A DNA stretch of 64,000 nt from DATADD01 sp046262355 (GTDB lineage Bacteria; Actinomycetota; CADDZG01; WHSQ01): positions 57,303 through 121,302 of the forward strand of contig JBHEMX010000061.1 of NCBI GenBank assembly GCA_046262355.1. The letters are read 5' to 3'. The notes beneath the pieces were generated by a model. That model had not been told where the DNA came from, searched no databases, and saw only the letters and a program-made list of their open reading frames with translations. Both the position numbers and the translations under genes were made by a program. Below, in pieces: positions 33,597 to 41,556 of the stretch; within the stretch, counting starts at the first letter, position 1; each line of letters begins with the position of its first letter.

Positions 33597-35456
33597 ATGA
33601 GCGCCACGGCTCCGCTCGCCCACGATCAGGGGGTCGATCGCAGAGAGCTAGACCGAGTGGTCATTCGCTTCGCCGGGGATTCCGGCGACGGCATGCAGCT
33701 CACCGGCGACCGCTTCACGAGCGTCACGGCGGCGTTCGGCAACGATCTTCAGACGCTGCCCGACTTTCCCGCCGAGATACGAGCCCCCGCGGGAACGGTC
33801 CCGGGCGTGTCTGCATTCCAGATCCATTTCTCCGATCACGACATCCTCACGCCGGGAGATCAGCCCGGCGTGCTCGTCGCCATGAACCCCGCGGCTCTCA
33901 AGGCGCACATCGGGGATCTCCTTCCCGGGGGTCTCCTCATCGTGAACCGGGACTCGTTCGAGAAGCGCAACCTCGACAAGGCGGGCTATGCGTCCGATCC
34001 GCTCCAGGACGGCACGCTCTCCAGCTACCAGGTCTACGAGATGCCGATGACGTCGATGACGCTCGCGACCGTCAAGGGCTTCGGCCTCGGGAAGAAGGAA
34101 GCCGAGCGCTCGAAGAACATGTTCGCTCTGGGTGTCATCTGCTGGATGTACGGCCGTCCTCTCGAGCCGACGATCGGATGGCTGGAGCGTAAGTTCGTCA
34201 AGAAGCCGGACATCGCTGCGGGTAACGTGGCGGCGCTCAAAGCCGGGCACGCCTTCGGCGAGACCGCCGAGCTGACCGCTTATGAGGTCAAGCCGGCGAC
34301 GCTCGCGCCGGGCACCTACCGGCGCGTTACCGGCAACCAGGCGCTGGCGTACGGGCTGATCGCGGCGAGCGTTCAGGCGAAGCTCCCTCTGTTCCTGGGC
34401 TCCTACCCCATCACGCCCGCATCCGACATCCTGCACGAGCTCTCGCGCCACAAGAACTTCGGCGTCCGCACGATCCAGGCCGAGGACGAGATCGCGGCGG
34501 CGAGCATGGCGGTCGGCGCCGCGTTCGTCGGCCACCTCGGCGTCACGACGACGTCGGGACCCGGTCTGGATCTCAAGTCGGAATCCATAGGCCTCGCCAT
34601 CGCGCTCGAGCTCCCCATGCTGATCGTGGACATCCAACGCGGCGGTCCGTCCACCGGTCTTCCGACCAAGACGGAACAGTCCGATCTGCTGCACGCGATG
34701 TTCGGCCGACACGGCGAGGCGCCGCTACCCATCGTCGCCCCGTACTCGTCGCCTTCGTGCTTCTGGGCAGCCATAGAGTCGGCGCGTCTCGCGCTCAAGT
34801 ACATGACGCCCGTGATCCTGTTGTCCGACGGCTATCTCGCCAATGGAGCCGAGCCGTGGCGCATCCCGAGCATCGCCAAGCTGCCCGACATCTCGGTGCG
34901 GTTCGCGACCGAGCCGAACGTCGACGATCAGTTCTGGCCCTATCTGCGCGACGAAGAGACGCTCTCGCGCCCGTGGGCGATCCCCGGCACGCCGGGACTC
35001 GAGCATCGCGTCGGTGGGCTCGAGAAGGCCGACGGTACCGGCAACATCTCTTATGACCCCGACAACCACGAATACATGACGATGCTGCGCGAGGCGAAGA
35101 TCCAGGCCATCGAGGAGGACATCGATCCGCTCGAGTGGGACGGAGATGAGGATGCGCGCGTGCTCGTCCTCGGATGGGGGTCGTCCTACGGCGCGATAGC
35201 CGCCGCATGCAGGCGGCTGCGCGCGCGCGGCAAGAAGGTCGCTCGAGCGCACCTCAAGCATCTGCACCCCTTTCCCCGCAACACGGGCGAGGTGCTCGCG
35301 CGCTTCGACCTGATAGTGATCCCGGAGATGAACCTGGGTCAGCTCGCAACGCTCGTGAGAGCGAGGTACCTGATCGACACGATCTCGGTAACCAACGTGA
35401 AGGGCGTCCCGTTCAAGGCCTCGGTTCTGGAAGACAAGCTGACGGAGCTGATCTGA
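33597..35456 (+). CDS. korA: 2-oxoacid:ferredoxin oxidoreductase, fused gamma-alpha subunit
   Basis: This 619-residue protein is a fused gamma-alpha subunit. The N-terminal gamma domain starts VVIRFAGDSGDGMQLTGDRF. The alpha part has GNQALAYGLIAASV, LFLGSYPITPASDILHELS and QAEDEIAAASMAVGAAF, then the TTTSGPGLDLKSE motif. The layout matches the oxygen-tolerant KorA of Mycobacterium, which decarboxylates 2-oxoglutarate with ferredoxin as acceptor. The ATG at 33597 has GGAGG upstream. It is one base from korB. Confidence 0.92.
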   Translation: MSATAPLAHDQGVDRRELDRVVIRFAGDSGDGMQLTGDRFTSVTAAFGNDLQTLPDFPAEIRAPAGTVPGVSAFQIHFSDHDILTPGDQPGVLVAMNPAALKAHIGDLLPGGLLIVNRDSFEKRNLDKAGYASDPLQDGTLSSYQVYEMPMTSMTLATVKGFGLGKKEAERSKNMFALGVICWMYGRPLEPTIGWLERKFVKKPDIAAGNVAALKAGHAFGETAELTAYEVKPATLAPGTYRRVTGNQALAYGLIAASVQAKLPLFLGSYPITPASDILHELSRHKNFGVRTIQAEDEIAAASMAVGAAFVGHLGVTTTSGPGLDLKSESIGLAIALELPMLIVDIQRGGPSTGLPTKTEQSDLLHAMFGRHGEAPLPIVAPYSSPSCFWAAIESARLALKYMTPVILLSDGYLANGAEPWRIPSIAKLPDISVRFATEPNVDDQFWPYLRDEETLSRPWAIPGTPGLEHRVGGLEKADGTGNISYDPDNHEYMTMLREAKIQAIEEDIDPLEWDGDEDARVLVLGWGSSYGAIAAACRRLRARGKKVARAHLKHLHPFPRNTGEVLARFDLIVIPEMNLGQLATLVRARYLIDTISVTNVKGVPFKASVLEDKLTELI

Positions 35457-35457
35457 C

Positions 35458-36567
35458 GTGGCCAACGACAACGGCAACTCGTTCGAGCATGAAGGCGTTC
35501 CCCCCGGCAGGGGCATCACCGAGGCCTCGTCCGGCGTCGGAACGCTGACGCGCAAGGACTTCGTTTCCGATCAAGAGGTGCGTTGGTGCCCCGGCTGCGG
35601 CGATTACGCGATACTCGCCGCCGTCCAGAGCGTGATGCCCGAGTTCGGCATCCCACGCGAGAAGATCGTGTTCATCTCCGGCATCGGCTGCTCGAGTCGC
35701 TTCCCGTATTACATGAACACGTACGGCATCCACGGCATCCACGGGCGCGCGCCGGCGATCGCCACGGGCGTCGCAACGGCGCGTCCCGACCTTCAGGTAT
35801 GGGTTGTAACCGGCGACGGCGATGGTCTTTCCATCGGCGGCAACCATCTCATCCACGCGCTGCGTCGAAACGTCAACCTCAAGATCCTGCTCTTCAACAA
35901 CCAGATCTACGGTCTGACCAAGGGCCAATACTCGCCCACCTCCGAGCAGGGCAAGGTGACGAAGTCGACGCCCTTCGGCTCGCTCGAACAGCCTTTCAAC
36001 CCGCTGTCTGTAGCGCTCGGCGCGGAGGCTTCATTCGTAGCTCGCACGATGGATGTCGAGCGCAAGCACCTGCCCCAGGTGCTGCGGCGGGTCGCGGGGC
36101 ACAGGGGATCGGCGTTCGTCGAGATCTATCAGAACTGCAACATCTTCAACGACGGGGCGTTCCTGGCGCTCGCGTCAAAGGAGGGTGGAACGCGCAACCG
36201 CATCTATCTCGAGCACGGGAAGCCGATCCGGTTCGGGCCGGACGGGCACAAGGGCGTGCGCATGAACGAGAACGGTCGTCTCGAGATCGTGGACGTTGCC
36301 GAGGCCGGCGTCGAGGGACTCCTGGTGCACGACGAGCATCGCGACGACCCGAGCCTGGCCTTCGCGCTGTCCCGGCTCGCCGAGGGGCCCACGCAGCCGA
36401 CCCCCTTCGGGGTCTTCCGCGACGTCGAGCGCCCCGTTTACGGGGATGCGATGGAGCATCAGTTGCGCGCCGCCGCCGACCAGCAGGGGCCTGGTGACCT
36501 CGAGCGGTTGTTGAGCGGTGGTGACGTTTGGACCGTCGAGGACGCGGCCGGCCGGTCGTCTCCATGA
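35458..36567 (+). CDS. korB: 2-oxoacid:ferredoxin oxidoreductase beta subunit
   Basis: This 369-residue thiamine-diphosphate and Fe-S subunit has WCPGCGDYAIL, SGIGCSSRFPYY, and the diphosphate motif GDGDGLSIGGNH continuing to FNNQIYGLTKGQ. The last cluster cysteine is in YQNCNIFND. The GTG at 35458 is one base after the korA stop. Its own TGA sits inside the first of four 15-bp repeats described separately. Confidence 0.93.
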   Translation: MANDNGNSFEHEGVPPGRGITEASSGVGTLTRKDFVSDQEVRWCPGCGDYAILAAVQSVMPEFGIPREKIVFISGIGCSSRFPYYMNTYGIHGIHGRAPAIATGVATARPDLQVWVVTGDGDGLSIGGNHLIHALRRNVNLKILLFNNQIYGLTKGQYSPTSEQGKVTKSTPFGSLEQPFNPLSVALGAEASFVARTMDVERKHLPQVLRRVAGHRGSAFVEIYQNCNIFNDGAFLALASKEGGTRNRIYLEHGKPIRFGPDGHKGVRMNENGRLEIVDVAEAGVEGLLVHDEHRDDPSLAFALSRLAEGPTQPTPFGVFRDVERPVYGDAMEHQLRAAADQQGPGDLERLLSGGDVWTVEDAAGRSSP

Positions 36568-36619
36568 GCCCCGACTCCATGAGCCCCGACTCCATGAGCC
36601 CGACTCCATGAGCCCCGAC
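36561..36619 (+). repeat. four tandem 15-bp repeats, each with an ATG, one copy short by a base
   Basis: The unit is TCCATGAGCCCCGAC at 36561-36575, 36576-36590, 36591-36604 (one C missing) and 36605-36619. Each copy contains ATGAG. The first ATG (36564) overlaps the korB TGA. Reading from copies 1, 2 or 3 hits TGA at 36609 because copy 3 is only 14 bases. Only the ATG of copy 4 (36608) is in frame with the small downstream gene. Confidence 0.9.
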
Positions 36620-36835
36620 CCCCCCGGTCCCGAGCGGGTCGAGGAGCGCGCACGCGAGCTGTTGCGCGGCGGGGAAGAGGGCCCCGCGCCCGTGGCGGAG
36701 GAGGAGGCGAGCGCCCGGCGCGCCGCCGAACGCATCCTCGAGGAGTCCGAGGAGCGCAGCGCGGACGAGGCCGTGCGCGATCCGGAGGCCGAGGGCGTCA
36801 TCCGACGTGGCTCCGACGACACGGTCATCCCGTAG
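36608..36835 (+). CDS. small acidic hypothetical protein
   Basis: This 75-residue protein is charged and helical (ERVEERARELL, EEEASARRAAERILEESEERSADEAV), without cysteines or membrane segments. I do not recognise it. ATG 36608 lies in the fourth of the tandem repeats after korB. Without the one-base deletion in copy 3, translation would start at 36564, overlapping korB, and give 15 more residues made of MSPDS repeats. Confidence 0.6.
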   Translation: MSPDPPGPERVEERARELLRGGEEGPAPVAEEEASARRAAERILEESEERSADEAVRDPEAEGVIRRGSDDTVIP

Positions 36836-36887
36836 GCCCGGCATGCCCGACGGTCCCACGCCGTCCGTCTTGTAGGTTCTGGTCCCG

Positions 36888-38333
36888 ATGAAAGAAGCGT
36901 TGAGCGCCGCTCTGGACGCGGCGACGTCCGCCGGAGCTTCCTACGCCGACGTGAGGTTGGTCGACACGACATCGGAGGCGCTCACGGTGCGCGGCGAGAC
37001 CGTCGAGGCTCTCGACCGCTCACAGTCGTCGGGATACGGAGTTCGGGTTCTCGCGCACGGCGCGTGGGGCTTCGCGGCCACGGCCGCCCTCGACGTGGCC
37101 GACGCGGTGCAGGCGGCTCGGCGTGCGATGGAGGTCGCGCGCGCGAGCTCGACCGCGCAGCTCAAGTCCGTCGAGCTGGTGCCCGAGCCCGTGCACCGCG
37201 CGACGTGGTCGACGCCGATCGAGCGCGACCCCCTGGCGGTGCCCCTCGAGGACAAGGTCGCGCTGCTCACTCAAGCTGCGCGGACCATGGCCGGGGTGCG
37301 CGGCGTGCGGGTGGCGCGGGGCACGATGGACGTCGTGCGCCAGCAGATGTGGTTGGCCACCTCCGAGGGTTCGATGATCGACCAGACGCTGTGGCACGTC
37401 GGCGCGGGCATCGAGGCGACGGCGGTGGGTCCCGACGACGTGCAGACGCGCTCCTATCCGGGCTCGTTCCGCGGCGACTACGCCGCCGGCGGATACGAGG
37501 TCATCGAGGCCATGTCGCTCCCCGAGCACGCAGAGGAGACGGCGACCGAGGCCGTGGCGCTGCTCGAGGCCGCGGAGGCGCCTTCCGCGCACACGACGAT
37601 CGTGCTCGACGGCCATCAGGTCATGCTTCAGGTGCACGAGTCCGTCGGTCACCCAACCGAGCTCGATCGCGTCTTGGGCATGGAGGCGGCCTTCGCCGGC
37701 ACGTCGTTCGTAGGTGTCCGGGATCTCGGCAAGCTCCGCTACGGCTCCGACATCGTGAACATCACCTCGGACCCGACGATCGCGGGAGGTCTCGGCAGCT
37801 ACGGCTATGACGACGAAGGGGTGACGGGCCAGAAGGTAGACCTCGTGCGCGACGGGGTGCTCGTGGGCTTCCAGATGTCGCGCGAGACGGCGGCGGAGGT
37901 GGGAAGCGATCGCTCCAACGGGACCATGCGCGCGGAGGGATGGGAGAACTTCCCTCTGATACGCATGACGAACGTCAACCTGCTGCCGCAGGAGGGCACC
38001 CTGGAGGATCTGATCGCCGACGTCGACGACGGCATCTACATGGCGACGAACAAGTCGTGGTCGATCGACGACAAGCGGAAGAACTTCCAGTTCGGCTGTG
38101 AGATCGCGTGGGAGATCCGCAACGGTCGCTTGGGCAAGATGCTCAAGAACCCTCGTTACAACGGCATCACGACGGAGTTCTGGTCGTCGTGCGACGCGAT
38201 CGCGGGAGCCGAGGAGTGGAAGGTCCGGGGCACGCCGAACTGCGGCAAGGGCCAGCCGGGGCAGACGATGCGCGTTAGCCATGGGACGGCCCCGGCGCGC
38301 TTTCGCAACGTTGCCACGGGCTTCGTGCGATGA
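36888..38333 (+). CDS. tldD: TldD-family metalloprotease subunit
   Basis: This 481-residue TldD component of the TldD/TldE protease unfolds and cleaves peptides and matures some ribosomal peptides. The zinc motif HESVGH (HExxxH) begins at residue 250. C-terminal features are YDDEGV, GFQMSRETA and SHGTAPARFRN. A TAGGTT box at 36873-36878 lies 9 bases before the ATG. It is coupled to tldE by an ATGA overlap. Confidence 0.93.
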   Translation: MKEALSAALDAATSAGASYADVRLVDTTSEALTVRGETVEALDRSQSSGYGVRVLAHGAWGFAATAALDVADAVQAARRAMEVARASSTAQLKSVELVPEPVHRATWSTPIERDPLAVPLEDKVALLTQAARTMAGVRGVRVARGTMDVVRQQMWLATSEGSMIDQTLWHVGAGIEATAVGPDDVQTRSYPGSFRGDYAAGGYEVIEAMSLPEHAEETATEAVALLEAAEAPSAHTTIVLDGHQVMLQVHESVGHPTELDRVLGMEAAFAGTSFVGVRDLGKLRYGSDIVNITSDPTIAGGLGSYGYDDEGVTGQKVDLVRDGVLVGFQMSRETAAEVGSDRSNGTMRAEGWENFPLIRMTNVNLLPQEGTLEDLIADVDDGIYMATNKSWSIDDKRKNFQFGCEIAWEIRNGRLGKMLKNPRYNGITTEFWSSCDAIAGAEEWKVRGTPNCGKGQPGQTMRVSHGTAPARFRNVATGFVR

Positions 38334-39709
38334 CGGCGACGGGCGCGCGCACCCCGGAGGCTCCGTTGAGCGCCGACGCCGCCCGCGCCGCGGCCCGGCG
38401 CATCCTCGAGCACCCAGGAGCAGACGGCGTCGAGGTTGTCGTCGCGGCGTCGCTCACGGGGCTCACTCGCTACGCGGGCTCGGAGATCATCCAGAACACC
38501 GTGCGCGACGAGGTGAGGGCCTACATACGTGTGGTTGCGGGGGATCGTCTCGCGTCCGCCTCGACGAACCAACTCGACGATGAGCACATGAGAGATGCGA
38601 CCGCGGGGGCACTCGAGGCGGCGCGCGCATCGCCTCCCGATCCAGGCTTCCCCGGCCTGGCGCACCCGGAAGACGTCGGTAACGCTCCGCCCCTGTTCCG
38701 CTGGGACGAGGACACGGCGCGCCGTTCGGCCGCCGGGCGCGCCGAGGCCGTCCGGCGCATACTGCGAGCCGTAGGCAAGGGGAGAGCGGCGGGCATCTAC
38801 GAGACGAGCGCACACATGTACTCGGTGTTCTCGTCGACCGGGATCGACTGCTACGACGCCTTCACGAGGTGCGTGACCACCTGCCTCTTGGACACCGGCG
38901 GATCGACGGGCTGGGGGGAGGACTCGTCGCACGCGGCCGACGACGTCGACGTCGAGGCCGTAGCGCGCCGAGCGGCCGACAAGGCGGCACGAGGCCCGGC
39001 GGTGCGCGACGCGAAGCCGGGCAGCTATGAGGTGATCCTGGAGCCGCCCGCGGTCTCGACGCTCCTCGAGTACCTGAGCTACTCGGGCTTCGGTGCCAAA
39101 CAGGTGCTCGACGGCGAGAGCTTCCTGTCGACGCGCGCCGGCGATGTCGTCGCCACGGACGCGATCACGATCAGCGACGACGTCGCGCATCCAAGGTCCG
39201 TCGGGATCTCCTTCGATCTCGAAGGTGTGCCACGCGCACGCGTGGCCGTGATCGACTCGGGCAAGGCGACGCGACCGGTCAACGATCTGCGTACCGCGCG
39301 CATGCTCGGCGAGGAACCGACCGGGCACTCGTCCGGCTCCAACGAGTTTGGGCCGTACGCGTCCAACGTGGTGCTGACCGCCGGCGATCGTTCGATGAAC
39401 GAGCTCATCGGGGCCGTCGACGACGGACTGCTCGTGACCCGCTTCCACTACGTCAACATCCTCGACCGCCCGCACACGCTGCTCACCGGGATGACGCGCG
39501 ACGGCACCTTCCGCATCCGAGCGGGCGAGGTCGCCGAGCCGCTCCACAACCTGCGGTTCACCCAGAGCGTGCTCGACGCCCTGGCCTCGGTCCAGGGCGT
39601 CGGCCGAGATCTCAGCGCGTTCGCACCCGAGTACGGCTCCTTCGGATCCGGCGTCGCCCCGGCGTTGCGGGTCGGGGCATTCAACTTCACCTCCCAGACC
39701 TCGCACTGA
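38330..39709 (+). CDS. tldE: TldE/PmbA-family protease partner
   Basis: This 459-residue TldE (PmbA) partner has the same fold as TldD but no HExxxH. It shows EVVVAASLTGLTRYAGSEIIQNT, FLSTRAGDVVATDAITISDD and GLLVTRFHYVN followed by TGMTRDGTFRI. The ATG at 38330 overlaps the tldD stop by four bases. A substrate cannot be suggested from neighbours; no precursor-peptide cluster is evident. Confidence 0.92.
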   Translation: MTATGARTPEAPLSADAARAAARRILEHPGADGVEVVVAASLTGLTRYAGSEIIQNTVRDEVRAYIRVVAGDRLASASTNQLDDEHMRDATAGALEAARASPPDPGFPGLAHPEDVGNAPPLFRWDEDTARRSAAGRAEAVRRILRAVGKGRAAGIYETSAHMYSVFSSTGIDCYDAFTRCVTTCLLDTGGSTGWGEDSSHAADDVDVEAVARRAADKAARGPAVRDAKPGSYEVILEPPAVSTLLEYLSYSGFGAKQVLDGESFLSTRAGDVVATDAITISDDVAHPRSVGISFDLEGVPRARVAVIDSGKATRPVNDLRTARMLGEEPTGHSSGSNEFGPYASNVVLTAGDRSMNELIGAVDDGLLVTRFHYVNILDRPHTLLTGMTRDGTFRIRAGEVAEPLHNLRFTQSVLDALASVQGVGRDLSAFAPEYGSFGSGVAPALRVGAFNFTSQTSH

Positions 39710-39736
39710 GCCACCCGTTTGCATACCCTCTGGCAT

Positions 39737-39922
39737 GTGGCCGTCCTCGCCTCGACCCTGTTCGCCGTCGCCGGCCTCGCCCTCGTGCTGCTGTCGCCCC
39801 TCGTCTTCGATGCCCCGCCGCGAGGGCTCCGGAGGGCGCGCCCCTTCGTTCTGGCCCTGGCCGCGGCTGCGCTGGTCCTGCTCGGGGTGGAGTGGTTGGT
39901 TGTCCACCCGCGTTCCCTATAA
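39737..39922 (+). CDS. small two-helix membrane protein
   Basis: This 61-residue protein has two hydrophobic segments (about residues 3-23 and 37-55) separated by a short basic loop PPRGLRRARP. GTG 39737 is chosen because TACCCT (39725-39730) ends 6 bases ahead, the local leaderless pattern. TTG 39719 would add 6 residues. The stop codon TAA lies inside the TATAAT of the next gene's promoter. Family not recognised. Confidence 0.55.
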   Translation: MAVLASTLFAVAGLALVLLSPLVFDAPPRGLRRARPFVLALAAAALVLLGVEWLVVHPRSL

Positions 39923-39923
39923 T
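39896..39923 (+). promoter_or_regulatory. promoter of the A-type Fe-S carrier gene
   Basis: TTGGTT (39896-39901) and a perfect TATAAT (39918-39923) are 16 bases apart. Transcription should begin near 39930, leaving a leader of about 36 bases with AAGGAGG at 39953-39959. It is the best consensus -10 box in the window. Confidence 0.65.
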
Positions 39924-39965
39924 CAACGTGTGCCCACGCATGGGCCCGGCGCAAGGAGGACGACT

Positions 39966-40337
39966 TTGTCGATGACCGATCATCAGACGCCCGTCGCGAT
40001 CACCGAGATCGCGGCGTCCAAGGTGCGCGAGCTGCTGGACCGCGAGCTGTCGGGTTCTCCCGAAGAGCACGAGGGCAAGGAGTACTCGCTCCGGGTCGCG
40101 GTGCAGCCCGGTGGCTGCGCGGGGCTTCGCTATGCCCTTTACTTCGACGACCGCAAGCTGGACGACGACATGATCGCGGAGCTCGACGGGGTCCAGGTGC
40201 GCGTGGACAAGACGAGCGCCCCGTATCTGCGCGGCGCCGAGATCGACTACGTCGACGGGCTCATGCAGTCGGGGTTCTCGATCAACAACCCCAACGCCAA
40301 GGGCAGCTGCGCCTGCGGCGACTCCGCCCACTTCTAG
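39966..40337 (+). CDS. erpA: A-type iron-sulfur carrier (ErpA/IscA)
   Basis: This 123-residue HesB-fold carrier has ITEIAASKVRELLDREL, QPGGCAGLRYALYFDD with the first cysteine, and a C-terminal SCACG with the CxC pair, so all three cluster ligands are present. It passes Fe-S clusters to enzymes such as IspH, LipA or Nth found nearby. AAGGAGG favours the TTG at 39966 (gap 6) over ATG 39972. Confidence 0.9.
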   Translation: MSMTDHQTPVAITEIAASKVRELLDRELSGSPEEHEGKEYSLRVAVQPGGCAGLRYALYFDDRKLDDDMIAELDGVQVRVDKTSAPYLRGAEIDYVDGLMQSGFSINNPNAKGSCACGDSAHF

Positions 40338-40413
40338 GCCCCGCCGCCGAACCCCACGACGCTGGAGCCCCACGGTGCAGGGCCCGGGCGCGGCGTGAGC
40401 GCCGGGCGCGCCG

Positions 40414-40419
40414 TATGAT
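40414..40419 (+). promoter_or_regulatory. -10 box for the SAM-riboswitch transcript
   Basis: TATGAT lies 6 bases before the CTCATC that opens the riboswitch P1 stem, so the RNA would begin within or just before the aptamer. A GC-rich inverted repeat just upstream (about 40380-40411) could end the erpA transcript, but has no T-run. Confidence 0.45.
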
Positions 40420-40425
40420 TCCCCT

Positions 40426-40512
40426 CTCATCTAGAGCGGGGGAGGGACCGGCCCTGAGAACCCGCCGCAACCACCGGCCCGGCCGGCAGGGTGCGAAGCC
40501 CGGAGGGATGAG
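40426..40512 (+). ncRNA. SAM-I (S-box) riboswitch aptamer
   Basis: CTCATC (40426-40431) and GATGAG (40507-40512) are exact complements forming P1. Between them are the S-box core landmarks: TAGAG, GGAGGGACCGGCCC with TGAGAACCC, CGCAACC, and GGTGCGAAGCCC. These match the SAM-I consensus from memory (AGAG, GGAGGGAcUGGCCC, GCAACC, GGUGC.AA..CC). Binding of S-adenosylmethionine should switch off the downstream methionine genes. SAM-IV was considered but its long pseudoknot domain is absent. Confidence 0.85.
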
Positions 40513-40526
40513 GCGACTCGACCGCC

Positions 40527-40554
40527 GAAGCCTCTTCCGTCCGGAGGGGGCTTC
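40527..40554 (+). terminator. expression-platform hairpin of the SAM riboswitch
   Basis: GAAGCC at 40527-40532 pairs with GGCTTC at 40549-40554, with CTTCC opposite GGAGG extending the stem, followed by TTCTTCGTT. This fits a riboswitch-controlled intrinsic terminator, although the T-run is broken by C and G. The next gene's Shine-Dalgarno GAGGGGA follows at about 40565. Confidence 0.6.
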
Positions 40555-40580
40555 TTCGTTAGGCGAGGGGAGAGACAGCG

Positions 40581-41555
40581 ATGGGGATCGAAACAAGCGT
40601 GGTCGGCTCGTACCCGAAACCGCCCGACGAGGGCGAGCCGTTCGTCGTGCGCCGGACGCTGCACGCGCTCGAGCGCGGCACCGCGAGAGTCGACGACGTT
40701 CGCCGGGCCCAGGACGACTCTGCGCGCGCGCTGATCCGCGAGCAGGAGGAGGCCGGAGTCGACATCGTCACCGACGGCCACGCCCGCTGGGACGACATCC
40801 TGACGCCGTTCGCTCGTCACATGGCCGGCTTCGAGATCGGCGGACTGCTGAGGTGGTTCGACAACAACGTCTACTACCGCAGGCCCGTGTGCATCGACGC
40901 GATCGAGTGGCGCGGCCCCGCGTCGGTCGACGCGTTCACCTTCGCTCGGTCTGTGGCGGAGAGACCGGTAAAGGCCGTCGTTCCGGGGCCTGTGACGTTC
41001 GCGCGTCTCTCGGTGGACGAGCACTACGGCGACCACGCGAGGTTCGTGCTGGCGATAGCGCGCGTACTCGCACAGGAGATCTTCGAGCTGGAGGCTGCGG
41101 GAGCGCGTCATGTACAGATCGATGAGCCGGCTCTTCTCGGCGCGCCGGAGGATCTCGAGCTCGCGGCCAAGGCCCTCGAGATCATGGTCGCCGAGCTCGG
41201 ATCCGCGGAGACGACCCTCGCGACGTACTTCGGAGACGCCAAGCGGCTCGGGGCGGACATCTTCGGATTGTCCGCCGACTGGTTCGGCCTCGACCTGGTG
41301 GCCGGTCCGGAGAACGCCGAGCTGATCAGCCGGGCGCCGCAAGGCACGAACATCCAGGCCGGCATCGTCGACGCCCGCAACACGAAGCTCGAGCCCATGG
41401 AAGACCTGGCGCGTACGATCGAGGAGTTGGGGGACATCGTGGGTCACGCGTCGCTGCGGGTGGGCCCATCGGCGGGACTCGAGTTCCTGCCGCGCGAGAA
41501 GGCCAGGGCGAAGCTCCACCGGCTGGTGGAGTCGGCAGAGAAAGTGGGTGCATGA
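40581..41555 (+). CDS. MetE-like barrel lacking zinc ligands (N-terminal-type MetE)
   Basis: This 324-residue protein has the UROD/MetE beta-barrel fold: VVGSYPKPP at the start, VTDGHARWDDI, VPGPVTFARLSVD and HVQIDEPAL. At the positions where catalytic MetE has HxC, E and C it has TYFGD, FGLSADWF and GPSAGL, so the zinc site is gone. In full-length MetE the N-terminal half is such a degenerate copy. It probably acts with the next gene as a split methionine synthase. First gene of the SAM-riboswitch operon. ATG 40581. Confidence 0.82.
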   Translation: MGIETSVVGSYPKPPDEGEPFVVRRTLHALERGTARVDDVRRAQDDSARALIREQEEAGVDIVTDGHARWDDILTPFARHMAGFEIGGLLRWFDNNVYYRRPVCIDAIEWRGPASVDAFTFARSVAERPVKAVVPGPVTFARLSVDEHYGDHARFVLAIARVLAQEIFELEAAGARHVQIDEPALLGAPEDLELAAKALEIMVAELGSAETTLATYFGDAKRLGADIFGLSADWFGLDLVAGPENAELISRAPQGTNIQAGIVDARNTKLEPMEDLARTIEELGDIVGHASLRVGPSAGLEFLPREKARAKLHRLVESAEKVGA

Positions 41556-41556
41556 C

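Noticed and set aside
40426..40512. SAM-IV riboswitch
   Set aside because: The core fits SAM-I and the extra pseudoknotted arm of SAM-IV is not seen.
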